Source: Ignatzschineria sp.
Lineage (GTDB): Bacteria > Pseudomonadota > Gammaproteobacteria > Cardiobacteriales > Wohlfahrtiimonadaceae
Assembly: GCA_030151245.1 (NCBI GenBank)
Contig: JASLEF010000234.1
Coordinates: forward strand, 1-30,546
Direction of reading: 5' to 3'
Length of the DNA: 30,546 nucleotides
Position numbers and translations under genes: made by a program. Position 1 is the first letter of the stretch; each line of letters starts with the position of its first letter. Under the pieces are notes generated by a model, which ran no database searches, was not told where the DNA came from, and worked only from the letters and a program-made list of their open reading frames with translations. Positions 1-7,548 of this stretch are shown piece after piece.

Positions 1-368
1 ATCTTGCTGAAATCGAGCGCCAAGCAGAGAAAAAAGAGATAGAGAAAGAGCGCGCTCATCATACTAATATTATCAATACGGCAGGAAACCAAATCCGTCG
101 CCAAGAATATAATGTCGCTCTAGCCTCTAGTAGATGCTATAACACCTATATTAAAGGCAGTAATCGCCGATATTCTGCCATTGTGATGATTTTCGAAAAC
201 CCGAAAGGAACTGGTATTTATCAAAGTACAGGCAACTTACAACTCGATAACTGCATTATTGAAATGACCAACCAATTTATTCAAATTCCGGCAGAGATGG
301 AACGCATTCGTAAAAATGCCCCAAGAATGAAAGATGGGAAAGGTTATCTCTTGAATGCTTCATTCTAG
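1..368 (+). CDS. 3' end of an unrecognised gene (5' end outside window)
   Basis: The reading frame that ends at the TAG at 366-368 is open to the left edge (codons in phase from base 3), so this is the C-terminal ~121 residues of a longer protein rather than a 61-residue ORF starting at the internal ATG. The visible part begins with a highly charged, Glu/Lys-rich stretch (about 15 residues, probably coiled coil or linker). A region with two cysteines and the segment FENPKGTGIYQSTG follows. I do not recognise the family. The charged linker followed by Cys-containing sequence is loosely like the lipoprotein at 14523-15455, but I see no clear sequence match. A hairpin terminator follows at 398-435. 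Confidence is in the gene being real and partial, not in any function. Confidence 0.7.
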   Translation, partial: LAEIERQAEKKEIEKERAHHTNIINTAGNQIRRQEYNVALASSRCYNTYIKGSNRRYSAIVMIFENPKGTGIYQSTGNLQLDNCIIEMTNQFIQIPAEMERIRKNAPRMKDGKGYLLNASF

Positions 369-397
369 CAATCAAGTAGATCCTCCTCTCATTATGA

Positions 398-435
398 AAA
401 GCCGTCAGTGAAATATCTTCCCTAACGGCTTTCTT
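398..435 (+). terminator. Rho-independent terminator of the partial left-edge gene
   Basis: AAAGCCGT (398-405) pairs with ACGGCTTT (425-432), and the T-rich stretch TTTCTT runs from 430 to 435. It lies 30 bases after the stop codon. The loop is fairly long (19 nt), but an extra AG/CT pairing past one mismatch shortens it. Confidence 0.6.
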
Positions 436-736
436 CACTAACGGCATTATTCATGAATTAATAATATCTGTATCGACGATTATTCTTTTCACGGAAAAAG
501 AAGAGAGATCATCTCTTAATACAAAGCATCAGATACAAGATTAATAAGATAGAGAGAGAAAGCAGAGCTAATATCTCCAGATCTACAATCCACTTAAAGT
601 GACATTTTCAGCCCCGATTTACCCTCATTGACCGCCGAGTCTCAACACTCGTTCTCGCTAAACGAGCACTCCTCTAATCAATGACTCATTGTCATAAGAG
701 ATCGTCCCTACATGATCTTTCAATATTTGATACTTT
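436..736. other. Intergenic stretch, no feature recognised
   Basis: About 300 bases of AT-rich sequence between the terminator at 398-435 and the stop codon of the MORN-repeat gene. No convincing ORF, RNA gene or long inverted repeat was seen. Confidence 0.5.
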
Positions 737-1081
737 TTAATACTCAATGGTTTCACGAAGCTCGCCGGCTTCGTAGATCTCTTCTTTAATTGTTTTACCA
801 GCATCATCGTAATAGCGCCAAGTTCCCGCAGGTTGTCCTTCCGTTGTAAACCAAGCTTCTGTACTTATCTGCCCATTTTCATGCCAACGTTGCCATTCAC
901 CTACCGGCTTACCTTCATACAGATACCCTCGTTCACTCAACTTACCGGCATTAGAATGCTCTTCGTACAACTCAAAACCTATCACCGTCTCACTATTCGC
1001 TTCTTGGGCTACTGTAACGCCTACTGATAATGTTGAACCCAATAATAATAGGCTGGTGATAGCCATCTTTTTCAATAACAT
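737..1081 (-). CDS. Small secreted MORN-repeat (YwqK-like) protein
   Basis: A 114-residue protein with an N-terminal signal peptide (Lys-Lys, then a Leu/Ser/Val-rich core, probable cleavage near VTVAQEA). The mature part carries two or three MORN-type repeats of the pattern Y-x-G-K-x-x-G-x-W-x-x-(W/Y)-x-x-x-G, for example EGKPVGEWQRWHENGQ and GQPAGTWRYYDDAGK. Such MORN_2 proteins are often annotated as 'toxin-antitoxin system YwqK family antitoxin', but no toxin is adjacent here and a periplasmic or surface role is more likely. The start at 1081 was chosen because AGAGGG lies about 6 bases upstream of it. An in-frame start 7 codons earlier (1102) has no ribosome binding site. The gene stands alone and its function is unknown. 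Confidence 0.75.
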   Translation of the reverse strand: MLLKKMAITSLLLLGSTLSVGVTVAQEANSETVIGFELYEEHSNAGKLSERGYLYEGKPVGEWQRWHENGQISTEAWFTTEGQPAGTWRYYDDAGKTIKEEIYEAGELRETIEY

Positions 1082-1244
1082 TTTAAACCCTCTTCTCATC
1101 ATGAATGAATATTACTTTTCATTAATAGCGTATCTCAGCAGTAACGGTATCGCGACCCTATTTCTACCATCATGAAGTCAACCGCCTCATTAAAATCATA
1201 TCACTCAATATTCATAAACAGAGATCTATCAATCAAATAGAGAT

Positions 1245-1273
1245 AAAAAAAGCCTCGATCTAATCGAGGCTTT
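1245..1273 (-). terminator. Rho-independent terminator of the DAO-family oxidoreductase gene
   Basis: A perfect 11-bp stem, AAAGCCTCGAT (1249-1259) with ATCGAGGCTTT (1263-1273) and a 3-base loop. On the minus strand a run of T (the A run at 1245-1250) follows the stem. It lies 43 bases after the stop codon of the gene at 1316-2734. Confidence 0.85.
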
Positions 1274-1315
1274 CAATCATTAAACTCAACTTTAAAGCTG
1301 TTTTAATTATTTTAA

Positions 1316-2734
1316 TTAGCTGAAACGTTTTGTGCTATAAGGTGTTGGGTCGATCACAGGGGTTCTACCCATAATAAGGTCTGCTGTAATTTCACCTGCA
1401 GCTGGACTCTCTGTCATTCCCCAACCGGTTGCCGTATTAACAACTAAACCTGGATATTCAGCGATTTCAGAGATGATTGGACTACCATCAGCTGTCGGTG
1501 CAATACATGCGCCCCATCTTTCAAGAACTTCTGAAGATTCAAATTGTGGGAACTCTGCTTTCATTCGATTGAATACACCATCTAAATGTTCGTTATTAGG
1601 TGTTGCAGTTGCGACTCGGAACTCTTCAAATGGTGTTACTTCATCCATTGACCACGATGTTGGCATTTTGAATGAATTCCAAAGGTCAGCCCCTAATTTA
1701 AACTCTAATGGTAAATCATCACCACCTAATAAGTGCATGAATTTTGGACCTAATAGGAAGCTATCTTTGGTAATTGAGCTTGTAAAGATACGTGGTGCAA
1801 CGGCATATGTTCCATCAGACTGCTCACGGAAATGAATACCATTTGGTAGATGAACGTTTCCTTTTGGAGCCCCAGGAACACCTGATACCACTTGTTGTGA
1901 AAGGTATACGTTAAGCGTTGGGAGATCCACCCCCATGTTCCCCATGAATAGACGCGCCCAGAAACCGTTTGCTAATACAACTAACGAGGTTTTAATAGCA
2001 CCTTTTTCTGTAATCACTTCTGAAATTTTACCACCTGCCGTTTCAATGCCTCTTACTGCGCAGTTTGTATAGATTTTCACACCAATTTTTTTAGCATACT
2101 CAGCTAAAACAGTGGTACCACGTTCTGGATCTACTGAACCTGCATCTTCTTCAAATCCTGCGATTTCCCATGGAGTTTGTGCATTAGGAAGACGTCTTTT
2201 TAACTCTTCACCTTCAATAATACGCACATTTAATGGACTATCGAAACCGGGATTTTTAGAGTTTAAATCAATCCATGCTTTTACAACTTCAAGTTCTTCC
2301 GTGCTTGGAATTGCTTCTACACGACCTTGTGTACGATAGCTAGTATCCATGCCCACTTTTGCATTCATTTCACGCCAAAGTTTTTTACCATAGTGATGGA
2401 GCGGGAAAATTTCAGGAGCAGTTTTATAGCTGATAATTTGGCTATACGCTCGTCCTGATTGCTCTCCTGCAACTTCACCTTTTTCACAGATTGTCACACT
2501 CATGCCACGCTCACGCATGTTGATCGCACTCATGATCCCTTGGATACCACCACCCACAATCACTACATCTGATTCTTTAGGAAGCGGTCCTTCCGTACCT
2601 GCGACAAAAGGCGCTCTTGATTTCGCCGCAACAAGTGTTCCTTCTCTACGAATCATTGGCGTTACAACTGCACCCGCACCAACGACAGCGACACCGCCTG
2701 CGCCTAAAAGAAATTTTCTACGTGAGATAGCCAT
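1316..2734 (-). CDS. Tat-exported FAD-dependent oxidoreductase, DAO (D-amino-acid dehydrogenase-like) family
   Basis: A 472-residue protein. The N-terminus MAISRRKFLLGAGG is a twin-arginine signal (SRRKFL) followed by a hydrophobic Ala/Gly/Val core, so the folded flavoprotein should be exported by Tat. The dinucleotide-binding motif DVVIVGGGIQG (about residues 56-66) and the acidic end of the second strand (TICEKGE, Glu84) are typical of FAD binding in the DAO family (glycine oxidase, D-amino-acid dehydrogenase, sarcosine oxidase). The C-terminal GWGMTESPAAGEITADLI region is the second FAD contact of that family. The start is the ATG at 2734, with GGAG 8 bases upstream. An in-frame TTG at 2755 lacks a site. 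Most DAO enzymes are cytoplasmic or inner-membrane, so Tat export is unusual. The substrate is unknown (an amine or amino acid is likely) and no partner gene is adjacent. Confidence 0.85.
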   Translation of the reverse strand: MAISRRKFLLGAGGVAVVGAGAVVTPMIRREGTLVAAKSRAPFVAGTEGPLPKESDVVIVGGGIQGIMSAINMRERGMSVTICEKGEVAGEQSGRAYSQIISYKTAPEIFPLHHYGKKLWREMNAKVGMDTSYRTQGRVEAIPSTEELEVVKAWIDLNSKNPGFDSPLNVRIIEGEELKRRLPNAQTPWEIAGFEEDAGSVDPERGTTVLAEYAKKIGVKIYTNCAVRGIETAGGKISEVITEKGAIKTSLVVLANGFWARLFMGNMGVDLPTLNVYLSQQVVSGVPGAPKGNVHLPNGIHFREQSDGTYAVAPRIFTSSITKDSFLLGPKFMHLLGGDDLPLEFKLGADLWNSFKMPTSWSMDEVTPFEEFRVATATPNNEHLDGVFNRMKAEFPQFESSEVLERWGACIAPTADGSPIISEIAEYPGLVVNTATGWGMTESPAAGEITADLIMGRTPVIDPTPYSTKRFS

Positions 2735-3402
2735 ACTAATTACTCCATTTTTCAAATGCTTACAATAAGACTAAAATTTTATAAGGCGGTATCATAACAT
2801 GTAATTTTAGAGTTGATCATTATCAATTTTTAGCAATCTTGTGGTTGTTATTAAGAAATACTAATAGACAAATTGATTAAAATCATATTTAGTAATAAAG
2901 GATATCATTTGAGACTATTTGACAACCAGCAACCGTCTAAAAACAAAAGACAGCAAAATCAATTAGTTACATCAATCTGTATAGACAGTTATTTGTCCAT
3001 TTTTAATCCATTAAAACAATCACCTAGCTGAAAAAATTAGAGGGCACAATCTACAAGAAAATCCTTTCGCCAACAACCATTGTGCAAAAAATCATCCAAT
3101 TTCTCTTCAGATAAAGATAAATCGTTAACATTTTTGTATAAAAACCATAGTTTTTTTGATAAAAATCCAACATCATTTCGACAGTTTAATCGTTAATAGT
3201 GATCTCTCTGCCCTTTATCTAGACAAATAAAATAATCTAAAAAGAAAAATATCCAATGTATTAGCAAGCGTAATGCTCTCGACGGACTTCTACCAATCGT
3301 TAACTCATAACATCATTTCAATCAACTATCGACAAAATCACAAATCAAGAGATAGTGATATCCCTGATATCACGATGACGAAGATCTAGGCCCAAATGAC
3401 CT
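2735..3402. other. Long AT-rich intergenic stretch upstream of the oxidoreductase gene
   Basis: About 670 bases with no convincing ORF. It contains three same-direction copies of ATCGTTAA (3121-3128, 3189-3196, 3296-3303) and one perfect inverted repeat at 3355-3373. It should include the promoter of the minus-strand oxidoreductase gene, but I could not place that promoter with confidence. Confidence 0.4.
3355..3373. repeat. Perfect 8-bp inverted repeat
   Basis: GTGATATC, CCT, GATATCAC. It lies downstream of the MetQ-like gene, beyond its terminator. It has no T run, so it is not a second terminator. It could be a protein-binding site or a chance palindrome. Confidence 0.4.
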
Positions 3403-3438
3403 AAAAAAAGCGCTACCGATATTATCTATCCGTAGCGC
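3403..3438 (-). terminator. Rho-independent terminator of the MetQ-like gene
   Basis: On the minus strand GCGCTAC and GTAGCGC form a 7-bp stem, with three further inner pairs past one G-G mismatch. A run of seven T follows (the A run at 3403-3409). It lies 44 bases after the stop at 3482. Confidence 0.85.
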
Positions 3439-3481
3439 AATAACATTCTCTAAAAATGAAGCGAATTCAATATAAGATTGA

Positions 3482-4303
3482 CTAACCTTCAGGCCAGATA
3501 AACCACCCCTTTGTTTCCGGATCTGTTTCAATAAATTCTCTCATCTCATCGGATTGGAAAGCTTTACGAACATCTGCAGCCCATTGGCTCTCCTCATCTT
3601 CCTTCTTCACAGTCACCATCAACTCCAAATCAGGTAAAAATGTCTCATGCGCTAAAGCATGCTCAGAACCGATTCCTGCTAATAAGGCAACGCCTCCTGG
3701 CATAATCCCATAATCAATCTCATCGAGTAATCGAGGAATTAATGCAGAGTCAACTTCCGTGAATTGTAAATTTTTCGGGTTTGCTGTGATATCTTGTTTC
3801 GTGGCAATAGCTAAATCGACATCAGGTTTTAACTCAATCCAGCCAATCTTTTGTAATAAAGCATAAGAACGCGCAGCATTTGAAGGGTCATTAGGTATTA
3901 ATACCGAGCCTCCCTCTTTAATTTGATCGAGCGATGTCTGCTTTGTAGAGTAGATAAATGCAGGAATAGAGGGCGTATGAACAATAGATACTAAGTCTTG
4001 CCCTGTTTCACGGTTATAAACATTCAAATACGCTTGATGTTGAGCCGTATGAAAATCAACACCACCTTCTACTAGCGCCGTATTAGCATCTCTTAAAGTA
4101 CTAAACGTCAAGAAAGTTACAGAATAACCTTCTGCCTCTAATTGCGGTTTTACTACTTTTTCAACTAAAACATTATGCGCACTAGGAGGCATTCCTACTT
4201 TAAGGTCTTTCTTCTCCCCATCGTGACTCTCTTGCTGCCCACATGCCGCTAATATCACTCCAAATAATAGGGCTATAACGGGAAATAATACTCTTTTCAT
4301 CAT
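3482..4303 (-). CDS. metQ: MetQ/NlpA-family substrate-binding lipoprotein
   Basis: A 273-residue lipoprotein. The signal sequence ends in the lipobox LAAC (Cys about residue 21), so the mature protein should be anchored in the inner membrane facing the periplasm. The body has the NlpA/MetQ pattern: LKVGMPPSAHNVLVEKVVKP at the start, the HTAQHQAYLN segment of the ligand cleft, the IPNDPSNAARSYALLQ loop and the late GGVALLAG segment. Length is normal for MetQ (about 270). The family delivers methionine, or in some cases other small ligands, to a MetN ATPase and a MetI permease. Neither is in this window, so this is an orphan receptor whose ligand may not be methionine. AGAGGA precedes the first of two adjacent ATG codons (4303 and 4300). 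A tandem 13-bp repeat lies just upstream. Confidence 0.85.
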   Translation of the reverse strand: MMKRVLFPVIALLFGVILAACGQQESHDGEKKDLKVGMPPSAHNVLVEKVVKPQLEAEGYSVTFLTFSTLRDANTALVEGGVDFHTAQHQAYLNVYNRETGQDLVSIVHTPSIPAFIYSTKQTSLDQIKEGGSVLIPNDPSNAARSYALLQKIGWIELKPDVDLAIATKQDITANPKNLQFTEVDSALIPRLLDEIDYGIMPGGVALLAGIGSEHALAHETFLPDLELMVTVKKEDEESQWAADVRKAFQSDEMREFIETDPETKGWFIWPEG

Positions 4304-4323
4304 TCAAATCCTCTTTTAAAACG

Positions 4324-4349
4324 CGCTTATCCTTAACGCTTATCCTTAA
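4324..4349. repeat. 13-bp tandem repeat in the metQ leader
   Basis: Two perfect head-to-tail copies of CGCTTATCCTTAA (TTAAGGATAAGCG on the coding strand), 21 to 46 bases upstream of the metQ start codon. Each copy holds an AAGGAT that resembles a ribosome binding site, but neither copy is at the right distance to be the one used. Confidence 0.8.
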
Positions 4350-4603
4350 GTGTAAATCAAGTTCAAAACTGATGATTAAACGCTTAATAACATACATACA
4401 ATATATGGAAAGTACACAATGCCTTATTAAAGCATTAATAACATAAAATTGAAATGATTAATTCAACTTCCATCGATCATTTACTACAAAGCCTTATTCT
4501 CTCTTTATACTTGAAACGATGAGTAAATACCTCAAAGATTTTAAGAGTCCTTGTAACCCACTGATTAAAATAAGCATCTAAAAACCCTCCCCCCCCTTTC
4601 AGA
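4350..4603. other. Intergenic stretch between metQ and the DUF4822-like lipoprotein gene
   Basis: AT-rich, with a run of eight C at 4589-4596. No ORF or RNA gene recognised. It presumably includes the metQ promoter. Confidence 0.4.
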
Positions 4604-4637
4604 GAAAAAAGCTCTAGATTGATCATCTAGAGCTCTT
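4604..4637 (-). terminator. Rho-independent terminator of the DUF4822-like lipoprotein gene
   Basis: A perfect 10-bp stem, AGCTCTAGAT (4610-4619) with ATCTAGAGCT (4625-4634) and a 5-base loop. On the minus strand it runs into TTTTTT (the A run at 4605-4610). Confidence 0.85.
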
Positions 4638-4691
4638 CTTCTTATCTATCCTACGACGGATATACTGATACTATTATTCGCGAAAAAATTT

Positions 4692-5138
4692 CTATGGTTT
4701 CTTTTTAGGTTCATGAAGAATATCAATATACTGATCTTTATGACGCTCTGAAGGATAGATTCGATACACGTAATCTGTAGGTGTTACAGCAGTGTTCTCT
4801 ACATCACGAGTGAATAATACTTTTCCTTCGTGATCTTTCGCAACCAAGGTACGAATTTTTCCATCATCACTAATACGCCAATCACCCTGCATTTTTTGCT
4901 CACCTTCTGGGGTGAACATCACGAACGTTCCATTCGCATAATACCTCGCCGAGCCGTAATACATACTTACGCGTTGATCATTCTCACCAATGCTTCGGGT
5001 CTTGTGGTCAATAGCATTTGTCGTGACCCAAGTTTTACCTACCATAATTCTTTCATGCTCATTCAAATCTTTCGTTGCACAAGCTGTCAGTAAAGTCCCC
5101 GCGACCGCTATTAATACCACACTCTTTAAACGCATCAT
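4692..5138 (-). CDS. DUF4822-like lipoprotein
   Basis: A 148-residue lipoprotein with signal peptide and lipobox LTAC (Cys about residue 20). The remainder has an alternating polar/hydrophobic beta-strand pattern. KTWVTTNAID near the start, YYANGTFVMFTPEGEQK and QGDWRISDDGKIRTLVAKD in the middle and DYVYRIYP near the end fit the small all-beta DUF4822 domain as I remember it. That match is from memory and would need a profile search. The function of the family is unknown. The start could be either of two adjacent ATG codons (5138 or 5135), both behind AGGAAAAAGG. The gene is monocistronic, with its own terminator. Confidence 0.65.
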   Translation of the reverse strand: MMRLKSVVLIAVAGTLLTACATKDLNEHERIMVGKTWVTTNAIDHKTRSIGENDQRVSMYYGSARYYANGTFVMFTPEGEQKMQGDWRISDDGKIRTLVAKDHEGKVLFTRDVENTAVTPTDYVYRIYPSERHKDQYIDILHEPKKKP

Positions 5139-5263
5139 AAAACCTTTTTCCTATTGATTTAATAAATAATTACCTGATATAAACTACCTTATACCAACCC
5201 GCTCATCAACTACCTTCCATAGAAAACATTTGAAATAATATTTCAATAAAATTATTTATTATT

Positions 5264-5293
5264 CATTGTTTGTGTTGACATTGTTTGTGTTGA
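5264..5293. repeat. 15-bp tandem repeat
   Basis: Two perfect copies of CATTGTTTGTGTTGA (5264-5278 and 5279-5293), then a degenerate partial third copy (CATTATTTATTAACA). It lies between the DUF4822-like gene and the terminator of the dct operon. Confidence 0.8.
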
Positions 5294-5331
5294 CATTATT
5301 TATTAACAATAATGAGAGAAAAATATCGCCC

Positions 5332-5372
5332 AAAAAAAATCCTCTAAATAGATCTTTCGACACTCAGAGGAT
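5332..5372 (-). terminator. Rho-independent terminator of the dctPQM operon
   Basis: On the minus strand ATCCTCT (5366-5372) pairs with AGAGGAT (5339-5345), directly followed by a run of eight T (the A run at 5332-5339). The loop is about 20 bases. It lies about 105 bases after the dctM stop. Confidence 0.7.
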
Positions 5373-5401
5373 ATGATAGAAACCCTTCATATTTCATTTT
5401 T

Positions 5402-5422
5402 AATATCATCAGTGATGATATT
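5402..5422. repeat. Perfect 9-bp inverted repeat downstream of dctM
   Basis: AATATCATC, AGT, GATGATATT. It lies between the dctM stop codon and the T-tailed terminator at 5332-5372. It would form a hairpin at the 3' end of the operon transcript and could protect it from exonucleases. No T run follows. Confidence 0.5.
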
Positions 5423-5476
5423 CATTGAAATATTAATTGAAGTTTTAGGTTTTATAAATATGCTAGTGATCTAGTA

Positions 5477-6760
5477 CTACATCATCCCTAAAAACTTTGG
5501 TAACCCTAAAGAGATAAAGGGAATATAAGTAATTAAGACCAGGAATACCAGTAAGATCATTAACCATGGCAATGCCGCTTTAATCGTACTTGTAATCGGC
5601 ATCCCCGTAACAGCAGATGAGACAAAGAGATTCAAACCAACAGGCGGGGTAATTAAACCTATTTCCATATTTACAACCATGATAATCCCTAAGTGAATGG
5701 GGTCAATTCCAAGCTCCATGGCAATCGGAAAAAAGATCGGGGCCAAAATTAAGATCACAGCTGAAGGCTCCATAAAACTCCCAGCTACCAAGAGAACGAT
5801 ATTGACAATCACTAAAAACATCCATGGTGAAAAGCCCATCTCCGAAACCCAGCTCGCTATCGATTGCGGAATCTGTTCCGTCGTTAATACATGTGCAAAA
5901 AGCATCGCATTAGCAATAATAAACATTAGCATCACGGTCATTTTGCCAGATTCAAGCATTACTTTAGAGAAATCTCTAATGCGCATATCTTTATAGACAA
6001 ATAGTGCCACAAACATCGAATAGACAGCAGCAACTGCTGCGGCTTCTGTCGGCGTATACATTCCTGTATAAATTCCCCCAAGGATAATCACCATCAAGAG
6101 AAGTCCCCAGAGTGCCCGTCTAAATGACCCTATCCACTCTCTAACACTGACCCGTGGTTGTGCGGGTAACTTCTTCACTCGCGCGACAATATAGATAGCG
6201 ACCATCAGAGCGGCTCCGAGTAAAACACCAGGAACAACCCCTGCCATAAACATCTTTCCAACAGATTGCTCTGTTGCTGCCGCATAAACAACCATCACAA
6301 TAGAAGGCGGTACTAAAATCCCCAGCGTTCCCGCATTACAGATAATACCAGCACCAAATTCCTTGCTATATCCTGATTTTACCATTCCCGCAATGGCAAT
6401 AGATCCAACCGCCGCAACCGTTGCCGGACTAGATCCTGATAAGGCAGCAAATAGCATACAGGCCAATACCGAGCCAATAGCTAATCCCCCCCGGATATGT
6501 CCCACACAAGCATTTGCAAAGTCAATTAACCGCTGCGCAACACCACCTGTAGTCATAAATGCGCCAGCAATGAGAAAAAACGGAATGGCTAAGAGTGTGG
6601 AATGCTCAGACGTCTCAAACATTTTAATCGCTAAACTTCGAGGAGAGTCTGGGCTAAAAAACATAATGGTTAACGCACTAGATAACCCTAATGAAATTGC
6701 CACAGGGACACCAATGAGCATTAATGCAAATAATAAGACAAATAGAAATAAGATCGTCAT
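5477..6760 (-). CDS. dctM: TRAP transporter large membrane subunit DctM
   Basis: A 427-residue, very hydrophobic protein with about 12 predicted membrane segments: the DctM channel subunit that uses the sodium gradient to drive dicarboxylate import. Family hallmarks are visible. These include IPFFLIAGAFMTTGGVAQRLIDFANACVGHIRGGL near the N-terminus, the SGSSPATVAAVGSIAIAGM loop, GTLGILVPPSIVMVVYA, YTPTEAAAVAAVYSM, and the C-terminal EIGLITPPVGLNLFV. Length is normal. The start codon overlaps the dctQ stop codon in an ATGA arrangement, so translation is probably coupled. A terminator follows at 5332-5372. Confidence 0.95.
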   Translation of the reverse strand: MTILFLFVLLFALMLIGVPVAISLGLSSALTIMFFSPDSPRSLAIKMFETSEHSTLLAIPFFLIAGAFMTTGGVAQRLIDFANACVGHIRGGLAIGSVLACMLFAALSGSSPATVAAVGSIAIAGMVKSGYSKEFGAGIICNAGTLGILVPPSIVMVVYAAATEQSVGKMFMAGVVPGVLLGAALMVAIYIVARVKKLPAQPRVSVREWIGSFRRALWGLLLMVIILGGIYTGMYTPTEAAAVAAVYSMFVALFVYKDMRIRDFSKVMLESGKMTVMLMFIIANAMLFAHVLTTEQIPQSIASWVSEMGFSPWMFLVIVNIVLLVAGSFMEPSAVILILAPIFFPIAMELGIDPIHLGIIMVVNMEIGLITPPVGLNLFVSSAVTGMPITSTIKAALPWLMILLVFLVLITYIPFISLGLPKFLGMM

Positions 6761-7455
6761 TTTTGTGCTCCTTGATTCTCCTGACCATCAGCTAATTGAA
6801 GATGCTCTGCTTTCGCAATCTCTTCTAAAGCATCTTTTGCTTCATCGGCTAAACCCAACATATCCTGCTGATGTGTCAAGATTTTGTAACCAATTTCCAG
6901 ATAGCGCAAAATTAACAGCCCAAATCCAATAGGCACAATCATCGTAATATGCCAACGTTTTATTCCGAATCGATCTAAATCTTCAGCTAACGTTCCCAAT
7001 TTATAGAAGTTATAGACCCAATCTAAACTGGCAAATAACATAATTCCACCGTAGAGCAAACATGCTCCTAAACCAATATAAGCCAATGTTCGTTGTACCC
7101 GTTTATGAAAAACCTTGACTAAGGCATCAACGCCAATATGCCCACCAATCCGAACGCCATAGGACATACAAAAGAAGATCAACCAGGCAAAACAGGCAGC
7201 GGTAAAACGATTAGACCAATTCATCGAAGAGGCTAAATCCATCATCGTATCCCCTGTATTTAAAAGAAAATCCTCTAATCTAGACGGCTCATCACCTGCA
7301 ATCCAATCCGCCAAACTATAAAATGGCGTATAAAGATTGTTAAGCATCGTGTAGATAAATGTTACAAATGTCATTGCGGATAAGATCAAGACAGTGACAA
7401 TTTTCTCGATCTGCTGCCAAGTTCTATCCAGTTTTTGATATGTACTGATAAACAT
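6757..7455 (-). CDS. dctQ: TRAP transporter small membrane subunit DctQ
   Basis: A 232-residue membrane protein with four hydrophobic segments and the core ACFAWLIFFCMSYGVRIGGHIGVDALV typical of DctQ, which pairs with DctM. It has a long hydrophilic N-terminal stretch and a charged C-terminal tail rich in Glu, Lys and Ala, and is slightly longer than the usual ~160-210 residues. The start was set at the ATG at 7455, which has GAGAGG 5 bases upstream. An earlier in-frame ATG at 7494 lies inside the dctP-dctQ hairpin and has no good site. It overlaps dctM by 4 bases. Confidence 0.92.
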   Translation of the reverse strand: MFISTYQKLDRTWQQIEKIVTVLILSAMTFVTFIYTMLNNLYTPFYSLADWIAGDEPSRLEDFLLNTGDTMMDLASSMNWSNRFTAACFAWLIFFCMSYGVRIGGHIGVDALVKVFHKRVQRTLAYIGLGACLLYGGIMLFASLDWVYNFYKLGTLAEDLDRFGIKRWHITMIVPIGFGLLILRYLEIGYKILTHQQDMLGLADEAKDALEEIAKAEHLQLADGQENQGAQK

Positions 7456-7485
7456 GAATTCCTCTCTTTTTTTGCATGCAGTGAG

Positions 7486-7519
7486 CCTATCCATCTCATG
7501 CTTATAGGAGATGGATAGG
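7486..7519 (-). promoter_or_regulatory. Intercistronic hairpin between dctP and dctQ
   Basis: A perfect 12-bp inverted repeat: CCTATCCATCTC (7486-7497) and GAGATGGATAGG (7508-7519) with a 10-base loop. In the operon transcript it follows the dctP stop codon by about 30 bases. It has no T run on the coding strand, so it is more likely a transcript-stabilising structure or partial attenuator than a full terminator. Such a structure would raise the amount of the binding protein over the membrane subunits. Confidence 0.75.
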
Positions 7520-7548
7520 TTTTAATATGATGAAATGAAGAAAGTTTT

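Noticed and set aside
833..1027. Plus-strand ORF of 64 codons
   Set aside because: It lies wholly opposite the MORN-repeat gene, has no ribosome binding site and no recognisable domain.
737..1081. Toxin-antitoxin system suggested by the 'YwqK family antitoxin' label of MORN_2 proteins
   Set aside because: No toxin-like gene is adjacent, the protein has a signal peptide, and the label is a database habit more than a tested function.
2735..3402. Three ATCGTTAA copies as a regulatory array or replication-initiator boxes
   Set aside because: The spacings (68 and 107 bases) are irregular, the motif does not match the DnaA box consensus, and short AT-rich words recur by chance here.
4304..4600. 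SAM riboswitch or MetJ boxes upstream of metQ
   Set aside because: No AGACGTCT-like repeats and no riboswitch-like helix set were seen in the leader.
5276..5318. TTGACA-like -35 elements in the 15-bp tandem repeat
   Set aside because: No good -10 at 16-18 bases, and no plus-strand gene follows for over 3 kb.
6363..6932. Plus-strand open frame of 189 codons
   Set aside because: It is the antisense shadow of dctM and dctQ; the minus-strand frames have unmistakable TRAP motifs.
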